Shown here piece by piece: positions 29,763 to 38,747 of a stretch of DNA of 64,000 nucleotides. The position numbers were made by a program, and so were the translations under genes. How positions within the stretch are numbered: the stretch's first letter is position 1; each line of letters starts with the position of its first letter. The stretch lies in the NCBI RefSeq assembly GCF_004000945.1, contig NZ_BIMF01000004.1, positions 62,001 to 126,000 on the forward strand, given 5' to 3'. Source of the stretch: Paenibacillus lautus NBRC 15380. Lineage in GTDB: Bacteria; Bacillota; Bacilli; Paenibacillales; Paenibacillaceae. The notes under the pieces are model-generated. The model was not told the DNA's origin. It did no database searches and saw only the letters and a list, made by a program, of their open reading frames with translations.

Positions 29763-29820
29763 GGATCCTCCCTTGCCTTCTACAATGAAGTCGTAACAGA
29801 CATTCCGGAAGGGAGGATCC
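29763..29820 (+). promoter_or_regulatory. 12-bp inverted repeat enclosing the ribosome-binding site of the ManA-like gene
   Basis: GGATCCTCCCTT (29763-29774) is the exact reverse complement of AAGGGAGGATCC (29809-29820), 34 bases apart. The right arm contains the GGGAGG ribosome site of the gene starting at 29829. In RNA this would hide the site; in DNA it could be an operator. TACAAT at 29781-29786 inside the loop could be a -10, in which case only one arm would be transcribed. Confidence 0.6.
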
Positions 29821-29828
29821 ATCAATCC

Positions 29829-31715
29829 ATGAAACCTGCAACGGCCTTTCAATCACACCCAATCAACCACTTGGACTTTCGCAACCAACCCCTATTTATG
29901 AAGAATGGGATCGACTCATGGTGCTCACTTATCATGTCGACCTACAAACAAAAATCCCAGCATCTAGTACAAGAAAAGCGCAGTATCTTCATTACGCTTG
30001 ACGGAACGCACGGCGTCGGTTTCGATAAACTGCTGGGCAAGCTTCAGCAAACCTGTGAGCAAGAAGGGATCGCCTTCTCATGCGATTCCACGTCCAATTA
30101 CGTCAAACCCGAAGCCGAGCTCCGGGCCGAGATGGCTCCTTATCTGACTGATAATCGGGCATTCGGCTATAAAGCAACCGATGTCCGCCCCATTCAGTAT
30201 TTTCAACAGGACGCACGGCCTGCCTTGAAAAAAAGCGCGCTTGAATTTGACGCAATGCAAGGCATATACGTACTGCACGGACCCGGTGCTTCGCTGCTTG
30301 AAGGCCAGACCCCCGACCTTCGCTTCTACGCCGATTATTCCCGCGAAAATCAGCAGCGGCGCCATGCCCAGCATATGGGCGGCTTTGGCTTGGGCAGCTC
30401 CAACGATAAGGTTGAGACTTACAAGAATTGTTTATTTCTCGAATGGCCCGTCTGGGAGACTTACCGTAGCAACTGGTTAGCCCATTATACCCATTCCGAA
30501 CACTCGGATAACAAAGCTTACTATATGGACTTCAATCGTCCGGAAGAGCCGGTGTGGCTGCCGACAGCAGACTTGGTGAACGTACTGCATAAAGCTAGTC
30601 GGCAGCCGTTTCGGGTCAAGCCGTTTTTTGCTCCGGGGATATGGGGCGGTCAATACCTTAAGGAATTGTGCGGTCTTCCCGACGAATGGCCGAACTGTGC
30701 TTGGAGCTTTGAACCCATCGCTCCCGAGAATACACTTCTGCTGCGCGTGCAGGATATCACCCTTGAGGTTCCGTTCACGTTATTAATGGAATCGGCTCCC
30801 CAAGAGATCATGGGAGAGCGGAATGCCCGGCTATTCGGCGATTACTTCCCGATCCGGTTTGATTATCTGGATACGATGCAGGGCGGCGAACTGTCGCTGC
30901 AGGTGCATCCGCTGCAAGAATATGCCGAGTCGCGGTTCAACGAACATATGACACAGCAAGAGTCGTACTACATCATGCGGAATGCCCCGGGAGCCAAGGT
31001 ATATCTCGGGCTGAAGGAAGGAATAAGCGGCGGACGGCTGCTTGAAGCAGTGGAAGACGCCCAACTTCGGGAAGAGCCGCTTGAGCTTTCCGACTACGTT
31101 AACGAGTACTACTCCCAAACCGGGGATCTCTACCTCATTCCACCGGGCACAGTCCACTGCTCCGGCAGGGATAATCTGGTGCTGGAAATCTCCTCAACCA
31201 CCTGGTGGTTTACGTTCAAAATCTACGATTATCTGCGGCTGGACGCGGATGGCAAGCCACGCCCGATGAACCCTGAGCATGCACGCCACAATATCAATGA
31301 CGCCATGAATACGTCAGCGGTAGAAGACGGACTTATCGCCCAGCCAACCGTCATTAGGCGTCAAGGCAGCAGTTCGGAGGAGCTGCTCGGCCAACGGGAT
31401 GATCTGCTGTTCCAGGTCAGCAGGCTGACCCTGCATGAAACATGGAATGCGGACACACAAGGAGAATTCGTCATGTACAACCTCGTGGATGGCGAACGCG
31501 TCCGCCTTGTACCGGCAGCGGACGAAGGTGCGGCCGTTGAATGGGGTTACGCGGAATCCTACATCGTCCCGGCATGTGTGGGAGAATACCGTCTGGAGAA
31601 CCTGTCCGGGTCCCCATGCACCTTGATTGCAGCCAGAGTCAATCCCGAGTGGAATCATCCGCTGCTTCCGCCTTCCCGGACATCCGGAACGGAGAGTTTC
31701 CATGTTGCGGAATGA
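29829..31715 (+). CDS. class I mannose-6-phosphate isomerase-like protein with extra N-terminal kinase-like domain
   Basis: 628 residues, far longer than a typical ManA (about 315-390). From about residue 260 the sequence is ManA-like: FFAPGIWGGQYL, then QVHP (358-361), Glu378 and His443 in GTVHCSG, which correspond to the zinc ligands of type I isomerases. Residues about 50-215 look like a degenerate uridine-kinase-type fold: DGTHGVGFDKL in the P-loop place but without the GK(S/T), and VLHGPGASLLEG and YSRENQQRRHAQH as in that family. The probable reaction is mannose 6-phosphate to fructose 6-phosphate or a related isomerisation. The ATG follows GGGAGG by 12 bases. The last 14 bases overlap the ROK gene. 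The N-domain role is unknown. Confidence 0.82.
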   Translation: MKPATAFQSHPINHLDFRNQPLFMKNGIDSWCSLIMSTYKQKSQHLVQEKRSIFITLDGTHGVGFDKLLGKLQQTCEQEGIAFSCDSTSNYVKPEAELRAEMAPYLTDNRAFGYKATDVRPIQYFQQDARPALKKSALEFDAMQGIYVLHGPGASLLEGQTPDLRFYADYSRENQQRRHAQHMGGFGLGSSNDKVETYKNCLFLEWPVWETYRSNWLAHYTHSEHSDNKAYYMDFNRPEEPVWLPTADLVNVLHKASRQPFRVKPFFAPGIWGGQYLKELCGLPDEWPNCAWSFEPIAPENTLLLRVQDITLEVPFTLLMESAPQEIMGERNARLFGDYFPIRFDYLDTMQGGELSLQVHPLQEYAESRFNEHMTQQESYYIMRNAPGAKVYLGLKEGISGGRLLEAVEDAQLREEPLELSDYVNEYYSQTGDLYLIPPGTVHCSGRDNLVLEISSTTWWFTFKIYDYLRLDADGKPRPMNPEHARHNINDAMNTSAVEDGLIAQPTVIRRQGSSSEELLGQRDDLLFQVSRLTLHETWNADTQGEFVMYNLVDGERVRLVPAADEGAAVEWGYAESYIVPACVGEYRLENLSGSPCTLIAARVNPEWNHPLLPPSRTSGTESFHVAE

Positions 31716-32706
31716 TGGGGCGGATCCTGGGGGCATGCCCACCCCGGCCCCCATCACCATCGCGCTGGATGCCGGCGGCACCGCCTTGAAGGGAGCGCTT
31801 ATCGTGAACGGTCAGCTTGTTCCCGGATCGTTCCTAACCCGGCCCTCGGAATCGCAAGGGGCTGCGGCCGATACGATCGCCAGCTTCGCCCAAGCCTGTC
31901 ATGATCTGATCACCTATTACGCTTCGGCCTACCGGCCGTTGGATTATCACGATTCCATTCGGATCGGCTTTGCTTTTCCAGGACCCTTCGATTACGCAAA
32001 AGGCATCGCGCTTCTTCAAGGCATCGGCAAATATGAAGCCCTGTTCAAGCTGTCGGTTCGGGATCTGCTCCGCTTCGAATTTCAGAGACTCAAGCCATTC
32101 TTCCCGGGTGTCACGATGAATCGACTGACCGCCGCCGATATCCGGTTCGGGAATGACGCCTTCATGTTCGGGCTTGGGGCCTCCATCCGGTTCCCTTCGG
32201 AACGTCTCCTATGCCTTACGCTCGGTACAGGCCTCGGCTCTGCCTTTGTGGAGAATGGTCAAATCGTAGCCGGCAGGCACGGTATCCCAAGCAGCGGAAT
32301 GCTGTTTGCGGAGCCTTACCGGGATCACATCGTGGACAGCTATTTCGGGAGAAGGGGCATTCTGAACATGGCTTCGGAGAGGGGGCTCCTGGCTGACGGG
32401 ATCGACGTAGCCGACCTCGCTGAAGCAGCCAAGAGCGGTAACGCGCAAGCTCAGGATGTATTCCGGGAATACGGCAGCAAGCTGGGAGAGATGCTTCTGC
32501 CTTATCTATCCGAGTTCAAACCGAGCCGCCTGGTGCTGGGCGGACAAATCTCGGGCAGCTTGCCCTTATGGGAAAGAGATATCCAACTGGCTTTAGGCAG
32601 GTACCCCGTTCCGGTTCACGGTCTCGCGGATGGGACGGCGGCTGTGTTTAACGGCATTGAGAAGCTATTCGAGGATACGGATTATCATGCATCCGCTCCC
32701 AATTAA
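31702..32706 (+). CDS. ROK-family sugar kinase-like protein
   Basis: 334 residues. The N-terminal phosphate site reads ALDAGGTALKGALI, and LTLGTGLGSAFVENGQI is the second nucleotide motif. The CxCGxxGCxE zinc motif of ROK kinases is absent: the corresponding stretch reads GRHGIPSSGMLFAEP. It probably phosphorylates a hexose released by the neighbouring mannosidase, or acts as a sugar sensor. The ATG at 31702 is six bases after GGAGAG and overlaps the upstream gene by 14 bases. Confidence 0.8.
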   Translation: MLRNDGADPGGMPTPAPITIALDAGGTALKGALIVNGQLVPGSFLTRPSESQGAAADTIASFAQACHDLITYYASAYRPLDYHDSIRIGFAFPGPFDYAKGIALLQGIGKYEALFKLSVRDLLRFEFQRLKPFFPGVTMNRLTAADIRFGNDAFMFGLGASIRFPSERLLCLTLGTGLGSAFVENGQIVAGRHGIPSSGMLFAEPYRDHIVDSYFGRRGILNMASERGLLADGIDVADLAEAAKSGNAQAQDVFREYGSKLGEMLLPYLSEFKPSRLVLGGQISGSLPLWERDIQLALGRYPVPVHGLADGTAAVFNGIEKLFEDTDYHASAPN

Positions 32707-32727
32707 TCTATAGGAGGTCACCAATAT

Positions 32728-35217
32728 ATGAACCTATCCACCCAAGGCGGTCATGAACCCGCCCGCCCCTGGACGATTTATGTCATTCATCATTCTCACA
32801 CGGATATCGGCTACACCGAGCGCCAAGAGAGGATTGAGCAGTACCATGTTGATTTTATCCGCCAGGCACTAGGCATCGCGGAAGCCGCAAACAGCGGAGA
32901 TCGCCCGGAATGGAAAACATTCCGCTGGACTTGCGAAACCTTTTGGGCCGTAGAGAAATTTCTCGAAGCAGCAACTCCGGCAGAAAAAGAAGCTTTTCAA
33001 CAAGCGGTAAAACGCGGCGATATCGAACTGTCCGGAACCTATCTCAATATGACCGAACTCCCGGATTACGACCTCCTACTGCGGAACCACGGCAAGGCGC
33101 AAAGGTTCGCGGAGACCTTCGGACATCGGATCGACAGCGCCATGACCGCTGACATTAACGGGTACGGCTGGGGGTACGCGGAAAGCCTGCTGCAAAATAA
33201 CATCGAGCATCTATTTTCATGCATTCATACGCATCACGGCATGTATCCGTTGGGCCGCAAACAAACGCCGTTCTGGTGGGAAAGCCCGAACGGCGGCAGA
33301 CTGCTTGTTTGGAACGGCGAGCATTATATGTTCGGCAACGAGCTCGGGTTCTGTCCGGACGCACTGGGTAAATACATCATCAAAGACGAGCTTCAGCATA
33401 ACCTGATGGAGCCTGAACAACGTCACAACGACATCGCTGCTTTACGGATTAACCGGTATTTATGGAATCTCGAGCAGGAAGCCTACCCGTATTCCTTCGT
33501 TCCGGTCATGGTCTCCGGCCTGGGCACGGACAATGCATCCCCGAATGCGGATATCGCGGAGTGGTTGACGAAATGGAATGAACAATACGGCGACCGAATC
33601 ACCATCAAGCTGGCTACGCTGTCCGAATTTTTTGCGGCATTGAAACAGGAGGACCTGTCCGAGCTTCCGGTACACCGGGGGGATTGGCCGGACTGGTGGA
33701 CCGATGGGGTGGCTTCAACAGCGATGCATACCCAGATTTACCGGGATGCCCAGCGTACCCTTCGCAAAGTCAAGCGGCTCGATCCGGCCCATGGTGCGGC
33801 AAGCCTCGCCGAGATCGAGGATGCCTCACAGGCGCTGACCATGTACGCGGAGCATACATGGGGCTATCATTCCTCCGTGTATGAGCCATGGCATCCGCAG
33901 GTGCAAATGCTGGAGGTACGGAAGCAGGCCTATGCGGCGGAAGCCAGCAAACTTGCTTACCGGGCATTGGACAAAGCGCTCGTGGCCCGTCATGGCGCGC
34001 TGCTTGCCCCCCATCGACCCTTGCGGTACGAGGTGATCAACACGGAACCGGCACCGGCGACGCTGCAGGTCACCATCCCGCTGGATGGTTGGGAACACGT
34101 GATCTTGAAGAAAAAGTTCGAGCTCATCGACGAAACGACCGGGCAGCCTCTACCGTACCAATTGGCACATTCGGGTGCGCTTGTCGCGCAGCTCTCACTT
34201 GAACCGGATGAGTCCCGGATCTTGTACATCCATCCGCACGAAACGCAAGATGCCCTCTCCGCTTTCGGGAATATGGTGACCGCGCGCAACACCGAACCGA
34301 TTGCGTGTGAAGGAATCGCAGACATCCAGACTCAGCCCATAACTCCTTATCCGATCGTGGTGGGCAAGCGTTCGATCGAATCCGAATCCTTCCGGATCGA
34401 ATGGGAAATGAACGAAGGCATTACGGCCTGGATCGATAAGACGCGCTCGGCAGACCTGCTGGACGGCGTACGCGAGCACGGGCCATTCACCCCCGTGTAC
34501 GAGGTTACGCCGGCTCAGGATGAGCATAATCCATCCGAGGTGTGCTCTACCCGCCGCCGCATGGGTCGCAACCGGAAGGGCGTCAACGTCCAGCGGGACA
34601 CCGGGCGCCTGACCCGAGCGACCGTTCTGGACAACGGGCCGCTATTTGCCCTGGTGGAGCTGGTCTTTGACGTGAAAGGGCTCAGCTACTATGCCCTCCA
34701 CATCAAGATGTATGCGAATCAGCCTCGTGTCGAGGTGTCCGTCCGCTTCCACAAAGACAGCGTCTGGCTGCCGGAAAATGTTTACGTGGCTTTGCCATTC
34801 ACCATGGGCACTGAAGCCGAGCTATATGTAGAAAAAGCAGGCTGTCATATCCGCCCATGGAAGGATCAGATTCCCGGATCCTGCCTGGATTACACCAGCG
34901 TCCAAGAGGGGATATTCTGGCACTCGGCTAAAGAACGGGAAGCGCTCATCCTGTCCATGACAGACACGCCGCTCGTACAGCTGGGAACGCTGGAGCACGC
35001 GCCCCGGCAGCTCCACACCATGCAGCCTGCGGACAGCCGTCCTTCCACGTATGCCTGGATATTGACCAACTACTGGGAAACCAACTTCAAGGCTACGCTT
35101 GGCGGCTTCTACGAGTTCCGCTATGCGGTAGAACGGCATCGCCAGCTGGACCCGGAGCAGGCTGCGAAGACCCTGCACGCTTCAACCGGACAATTCACGG
35201 TTCACCGAATCAAATAA
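32728..35217 (+). CDS. glycoside hydrolase family 38-type alpha-mannosidase
   Basis: 829 residues. The N-terminal catalytic domain opens with IHHSHTDIGYT, the His-x-His-x-Asp metal motif of the family at residues 21-30, and MTADINGYGWGYAESL lies where the nucleophile aspartate is expected. The C-terminal half is beta-rich (LTRATVLDNGPLFALVELVF). No signal peptide is visible, so it would act on imported mannosides in the cytoplasm. It may belong to the branch annotated DUF5054. RBS AGGAGGTCACCAATAT. Last gene of the locus, followed by a terminator; product mannose would feed the ROK and ManA-like enzymes. Confidence 0.85.
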   Translation: MNLSTQGGHEPARPWTIYVIHHSHTDIGYTERQERIEQYHVDFIRQALGIAEAANSGDRPEWKTFRWTCETFWAVEKFLEAATPAEKEAFQQAVKRGDIELSGTYLNMTELPDYDLLLRNHGKAQRFAETFGHRIDSAMTADINGYGWGYAESLLQNNIEHLFSCIHTHHGMYPLGRKQTPFWWESPNGGRLLVWNGEHYMFGNELGFCPDALGKYIIKDELQHNLMEPEQRHNDIAALRINRYLWNLEQEAYPYSFVPVMVSGLGTDNASPNADIAEWLTKWNEQYGDRITIKLATLSEFFAALKQEDLSELPVHRGDWPDWWTDGVASTAMHTQIYRDAQRTLRKVKRLDPAHGAASLAEIEDASQALTMYAEHTWGYHSSVYEPWHPQVQMLEVRKQAYAAEASKLAYRALDKALVARHGALLAPHRPLRYEVINTEPAPATLQVTIPLDGWEHVILKKKFELIDETTGQPLPYQLAHSGALVAQLSLEPDESRILYIHPHETQDALSAFGNMVTARNTEPIACEGIADIQTQPITPYPIVVGKRSIESESFRIEWEMNEGITAWIDKTRSADLLDGVREHGPFTPVYEVTPAQDEHNPSEVCSTRRRMGRNRKGVNVQRDTGRLTRATVLDNGPLFALVELVFDVKGLSYYALHIKMYANQPRVEVSVRFHKDSVWLPENVYVALPFTMGTEAELYVEKAGCHIRPWKDQIPGSCLDYTSVQEGIFWHSAKEREALILSMTDTPLVQLGTLEHAPRQLHTMQPADSRPSTYAWILTNYWETNFKATLGGFYEFRYAVERHRQLDPEQAAKTLHASTGQFTVHRIK

Positions 35218-35227
35218 GTCGTAATGA

Positions 35228-35260
35228 AAAACAGCTGCCCTGGTTTCAAGGCAGCTGTTC
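35228..35260 (+). terminator. terminator of the mannoside locus
   Basis: AACAGCTGCC and GGCAGCTGTT pair around a ten-base loop, 11 bases after the mannosidase stop, with A-rich and T-rich flanks. Confidence 0.85.
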
Positions 35261-35323
35261 TCATTATAATAGGCAGGATGGCCCTCAAGCCGCTCCAGCC
35301 CTTATTATTTTTCCGAAGCAAGA

Positions 35324-35560
35324 CTACGTCCATGCCCACATGAATCCGTCACGATCCCAAGCGATCCGACCGCCATGCAGTTTGCGGAATGCCTTCTTCA
35401 CGTCCTTGGACAGTGAGGCATTACCGTTTTCGTTAACGAAAACAAACTCTTCCCCGAAGTTCTCGCGTACATAGCGGATGGCCTCCGTCTGATACAAATT
35501 ACCCGTAAACCGGATTTCCTCCACCATCCATTCAGCCACCTGCTGCGCTGTATATGTCAT
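35324..35560 (-). CDS. small conserved protein, DUF6953-like
   Basis: 78 residues: TAQQVAEWMVEEI, then NLYQTEAIRYVRENFGEEFV, VNENGNASL and VKKAFRKLHGG, ending RDGFMWAWT. This layout resembles the DUF6953 family of Bacillales; the match is from memory of the pattern and not certain. Function unknown. RBS AAGGGAACG. It stands alone between convergent and parallel genes. Confidence 0.75.
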   Translation of the reverse strand: MTYTAQQVAEWMVEEIRFTGNLYQTEAIRYVRENFGEEFVFVNENGNASLSKDVKKAFRKLHGGRIAWDRDGFMWAWT

Positions 35561-35640
35561 ATAAACATCGTTCCCTTCTGTATGCCTCCACTTATTATAA
35601 CAGAATGGACGATGGAATCGATTTTTATGAAAACGGCAGA

Positions 35641-36366
35641 CTACATCAACATCATGGACAGCAATAAAAACTGAACGGAACCTACAATCTCGATGATTCC
35701 GACCTTCATCGGTTTCATTGCTTTTCCGGAATACAGGAACGTCTTAATGAACGGAAATACGAATGGCAGAAACATCCACGGATTCCCGAAGATGATCGGC
35801 AGAACCAACATGACGGCATGATATATTCTTGCGTATATCGTCCAGCGCCTGTTTTTCCGCTCACGGAATACCGATTTGACAAAGAACACGGTGCCCGTGA
35901 AATATAGGAAATTATACACAATGACGGCGGCAAGCATCGGATCGAAACCACCGCCCCCCAGCATATAAGCAGCGGCACCTCCGGTACAGAACAGCAGAAT
36001 TGCGCAAATATCATTTAACAGCGCACGCTCCGCTTTCTGAAGGACATGCCAAACGTTCACCATGATCAGGATGAGCAGCACAGGTGCAAACCAGAGCATC
36101 GACGGTTTGAAGACAAGCACCGGAATCAGAAAAACCACGGCGATAAAGGTATAAATGATCCCCCAGGATATCCAAGTTTTACGTTGGGACATCTTCTTTA
36201 AGGATTGCAGAAACGGATAGGACGCCATGTATAAACCTAACCACGCCAAAAATAGCGGAAGGTGCAGCAGAGCCGGCTTGGCTGCCGCCATTCCTATGAT
36301 ATAGGGTACACTGACCATAGCCCAGCCACCATGCTCCCGCGGGATGACAATCCTCGTCTTTTTCAT
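35641..36366 (-). CDS. ywiC: YwiC-like membrane protein
   Basis: 241 residues with about seven hydrophobic spans. The N-terminal PREHGGWAMVSVPYIIG is the hallmark of the YwiC-like family. In B. subtilis ywiC also lies beside the nitrate respiration genes. The function is unknown; the context points to anaerobic respiration or nitrite handling. The ATG at 36366 follows AGAGGGAG; it is the last gene of the minus-strand nar block. Confidence 0.85.
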   Translation of the reverse strand: MKKTRIVIPREHGGWAMVSVPYIIGMAAAKPALLHLPLFLAWLGLYMASYPFLQSLKKMSQRKTWISWGIIYTFIAVVFLIPVLVFKPSMLWFAPVLLILIMVNVWHVLQKAERALLNDICAILLFCTGGAAAYMLGGGGFDPMLAAVIVYNFLYFTGTVFFVKSVFRERKNRRWTIYARIYHAVMLVLPIIFGNPWMFLPFVFPFIKTFLYSGKAMKPMKVGIIEIVGSVQFLLLSMMLM

Positions 36367-36417
36367 GCGTTTCTCCCTCTCCAATCCATCAACTCATACC
36401 CATCGTGATTCATATCT

Positions 36418-37932
36418 TCAGCCATTCGAACAACGGCCAGGCGGATGATAAGTAATATCGCTAAAGGTACCCACATACTGAACGATGTCACCCGATTCGT
36501 CCTTTACCGCGTTAATCGTCAGCAGCTCCAAGTACTCTTCTCCGTCTTTCCGGCGGTTCCAAATCTCCCCCTGCCAGCTCCCGTGTTCCCTGATTTCAGA
36601 CCACATCGCCTGATAAAACGCCGGTGATTGTCTTCCGGACTTTAATACGCTCGGATTTTTGCCGAGTACTTCCTCCTCCGAATATCCGGTTAACTTCGTG
36701 AATGCCGGATTGACGGCATTGATCCTACCGTTCGGATCCGTAACCAGAATCCCCTGGCCGGTGGAGTTAAACACCTCCGATTGTACGGTGAGTTTGTCCT
36801 GGTAGTACATCCATACCACAATAACGAAACTGGCAAGCGCAACCTGCGATAAGGCCATGAATCCAATGGAGTACTGCCCCGTAGCCGAATGGATGAAGGA
36901 AAGCATCAGCGGCGGGAAGAATCCGCCAAGGCCGCCCATCATGGACACAATACCGTTTACAATACCGGCCTGCTTGTTGAAGTAAAGGGGCACGAGTTTG
37001 AAAACAACCCCGTTTCCGAGACCGGCACCAACGGCAATGGTTAAGCATCCGGCCGTATATAAGCCAATGGATGGAGAGAATGCCAACAGGATGGCCGCAG
37101 CCGTGAGCCCTATGAATACGCCCATTAATAAGAACAGCGGTTTAAATTTATCCGCAAGCCAGCCGCCTACGGGACGTAATAAAGTGGCTACCAAAATGAA
37201 CCCTGCCGTCCGCATGCCGGCGTCCACCTTCGCAAGCTCAAAATGGGTTACCAGGAAGCTTGGCAAGTACACTGTAAAGGCCACGAACGAACCGAATGTA
37301 ATAAAATAAAAAAGCGAGAAAAACCACAATTTTTCATTTTTATACACGCCCTTGATTTGTTCCATTACCGGTGTTTTTACCTTTATTTCTTTGCGATCGC
37401 CTAAAAATGCATTTAGCACGGCAAATATCAGCAGCAGTATCAAATACAGCTGGACGGTGTTGGACCATCCGATCTGAGTCGCGATGACCGGTGCGGCAAA
37501 CGTGGTAATGGCAGTACCGATGTTGCCCATCCCGTAGATCCCATTCACGAGTCCCAGCTTCTCTTTCGCATAGTATTTAGGCAATGAGGTCACGCCAACC
37601 GAGAACACCGCCCCCCCGATCCCCAGGAACAAACCTCCGATGACCAGATGCGTAAAGGAGGAAGCCGAGCTGATAAAATAGACCGGAAACAGCAGCAGGA
37701 TGAAGCTGGCGATAAAAACAATTCGTGCTCCCACCACATTGGCGTAATAGCCAAGCGGAATCCGGAGGACCGAACCCAGCACCACCGGAATAGCCGTCAG
37801 AATAGCGAGTCGGTCGGCCGAAATGGAGATGTCCTCTCGAATAAACGGCAGGAGCGCGGAGATGATAACCCATACCATAAAGCCAAGCACCAGATTCATT
37901 GTTTGCAGCGGAAGCTGCAGCTTTTTGATCAT
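36418..37932 (-). CDS. narK: nitrate/nitrite transporter NarK fused to a C-terminal PAS domain
   Basis: Residues 1-385 are a twelve-span major facilitator of the NarK type, with GFMVWVIISALLPFI in helix 1, the GIGGAVFSVG helix and NGIYGMGNIGTAITTFAAP. From about residue 387 a PAS domain follows (GQGILVTDPNGRINAVNPAF, GYSEEEVLGKNPS, VGTFSDI). Normal NarK proteins end near residue 390-400. The tail after the PAS (TYHPPGRCSNG) is unlike any family and could reflect a small frameshift: the neighbouring frame stays open to the ywiC start. The ATG at 37932 is preferred over GTG at 37941. Likely imports nitrate and exports nitrite; PAS sensing of ligand or redox is an inference. Confidence 0.9.
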   Translation of the reverse strand: MIKKLQLPLQTMNLVLGFMVWVIISALLPFIREDISISADRLAILTAIPVVLGSVLRIPLGYYANVVGARIVFIASFILLLFPVYFISSASSFTHLVIGGLFLGIGGAVFSVGVTSLPKYYAKEKLGLVNGIYGMGNIGTAITTFAAPVIATQIGWSNTVQLYLILLLIFAVLNAFLGDRKEIKVKTPVMEQIKGVYKNEKLWFFSLFYFITFGSFVAFTVYLPSFLVTHFELAKVDAGMRTAGFILVATLLRPVGGWLADKFKPLFLLMGVFIGLTAAAILLAFSPSIGLYTAGCLTIAVGAGLGNGVVFKLVPLYFNKQAGIVNGIVSMMGGLGGFFPPLMLSFIHSATGQYSIGFMALSQVALASFVIVVWMYYQDKLTVQSEVFNSTGQGILVTDPNGRINAVNPAFTKLTGYSEEEVLGKNPSVLKSGRQSPAFYQAMWSEIREHGSWQGEIWNRRKDGEEYLELLTINAVKDESGDIVQYVGTFSDITYHPPGRCSNG

Positions 37933-37984
37933 TTCCATCACCTTTTCTAAAGCGTAATGAATGGCATATTGATCCCCAGCTCCT

Positions 37985-38053
37985 ATTGTACGTGCACCTA
38001 TTCACAATGCTAATAGGGAAGTTCCCTGAATCTCCCCGGGGAACTTCCCTATT
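37985..38053 (-). promoter_or_regulatory. narK upstream region: long inverted repeat, Fnr-like site and -10
   Basis: AATAGGGAAGTTCCC (38012-38026) and GGGAACTTCCCTATT (38039-38053) form a 15-bp perfect inverted repeat with TAGGG/CCCTA ends resembling NreC boxes. On the minus strand TGTGA-N6-GCACG (38006-37991) is close to the Bacillus Fnr pattern, and TACAAT (37990-37985) is a good -10. There is no U run after the repeat, so an operator is favoured over a terminator for nreC. Confidence 0.55.
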
Positions 38054-38099
38054 CCTTAAAGCAACGACCCTTAATTGCGCCCTGTTGTATATGTAAGGA

Positions 38100-38747
38100 C
38101 TAAAAATCCAGCAATTTTTTCTTCAATGCATATTCCACTAACTCCGGACGGCTTTTCAAATTCAGCTTTTCCATAATTTTGGCCTTGTGCGCTTCCACCG
38201 TCTTGACCGATACGAATAGTTTTTCTGCGATTTCCTTATTGCCATAACCCTTGGCGATCAGAGGCAAGATCTCAATCTCCCGTTTGGACAGACTGTTAAA
38301 CGGATCTTGGTCCGCGCTCTCGCTATCTTTCTTAATAAACTCCCGAACCAGGGAAGTAGCCATCTGGGGATGGATATAGGTCCCTCCCTTATGCACCATG
38401 CGGATGGCGGAGATTAATTCATCATCCGGCGCATTTTTGAGTACGTAACCTGAAGCCCCGTTTTTTAATACATGAAACAGATAATCATCATCATCATACA
38501 TGGTTAGAATCAGAATTTTCGTCTCTGGAAATTCACTGCTGATCTTGCCGGTTGCAATCAGTCCGCTTTCGCCGGGAGGCATGCTTAAATCCATCAACAG
38601 CACATTCGGCCGGTGCTTCGCCACCATGGTGTAAGCCTCCATGCCGTCTGCCGCCGTCGCGACGACCTCCATATCTTCCTGGTAATTCAGAATCATGGAA
38701 AATCCGCTGCGAACCACGGCATGATCATCCGCAATCACAATTTTCAT
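38100..38747 (-). CDS. nreC: response regulator NreC (NarL/LuxR type)
   Basis: 215 residues. Receiver domain with [11 protein letters not shown], phosphoacceptor Asp53 ([10 protein letters not shown]) and TMYDDDDYL, followed by a C-terminal LuxR-type helix-turn-helix ([35 protein letters not shown]). Partner of NreB; activates narG and narK when oxygen is absent and nitrate present. Start overlaps the nreB stop (ATGA); RBS CTGGAGGTGATGGGTAC. Confidence 0.94.
   Translation of the reverse strand: MKIVIADDHAVVRSGFSMILNYQEDMEVVATAADGMEAYTMVAKHRPNVLLMDLSMPPGESGLIATGKISSEFPETKILILTMYDDDDYLFHVLKNGASGYVLKNAPDDELISAIRMVHKGGTYIHPQMATSLVREFIKKDSESADQDPFNSLSKREIEILPLIAKGYGNKEIAEKLFVSVKTVEAHKAKIMEKLNLKSRPELVEYALKKKLLDF

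Noticed and set aside
36386..36420. A separate small gene in the frame beyond the NarK-PAS stop, ending at ywiC
   Set aside because: Only about 20-30 codons, no ribosome site of its own and no recognisable product; noted only as a possible sign of frameshift.
38012..38053. Rho-independent terminator of nreC
   Set aside because: The inverted repeat is perfect, but no U run follows on the transcribed strand; operator function was preferred, without excluding termination.
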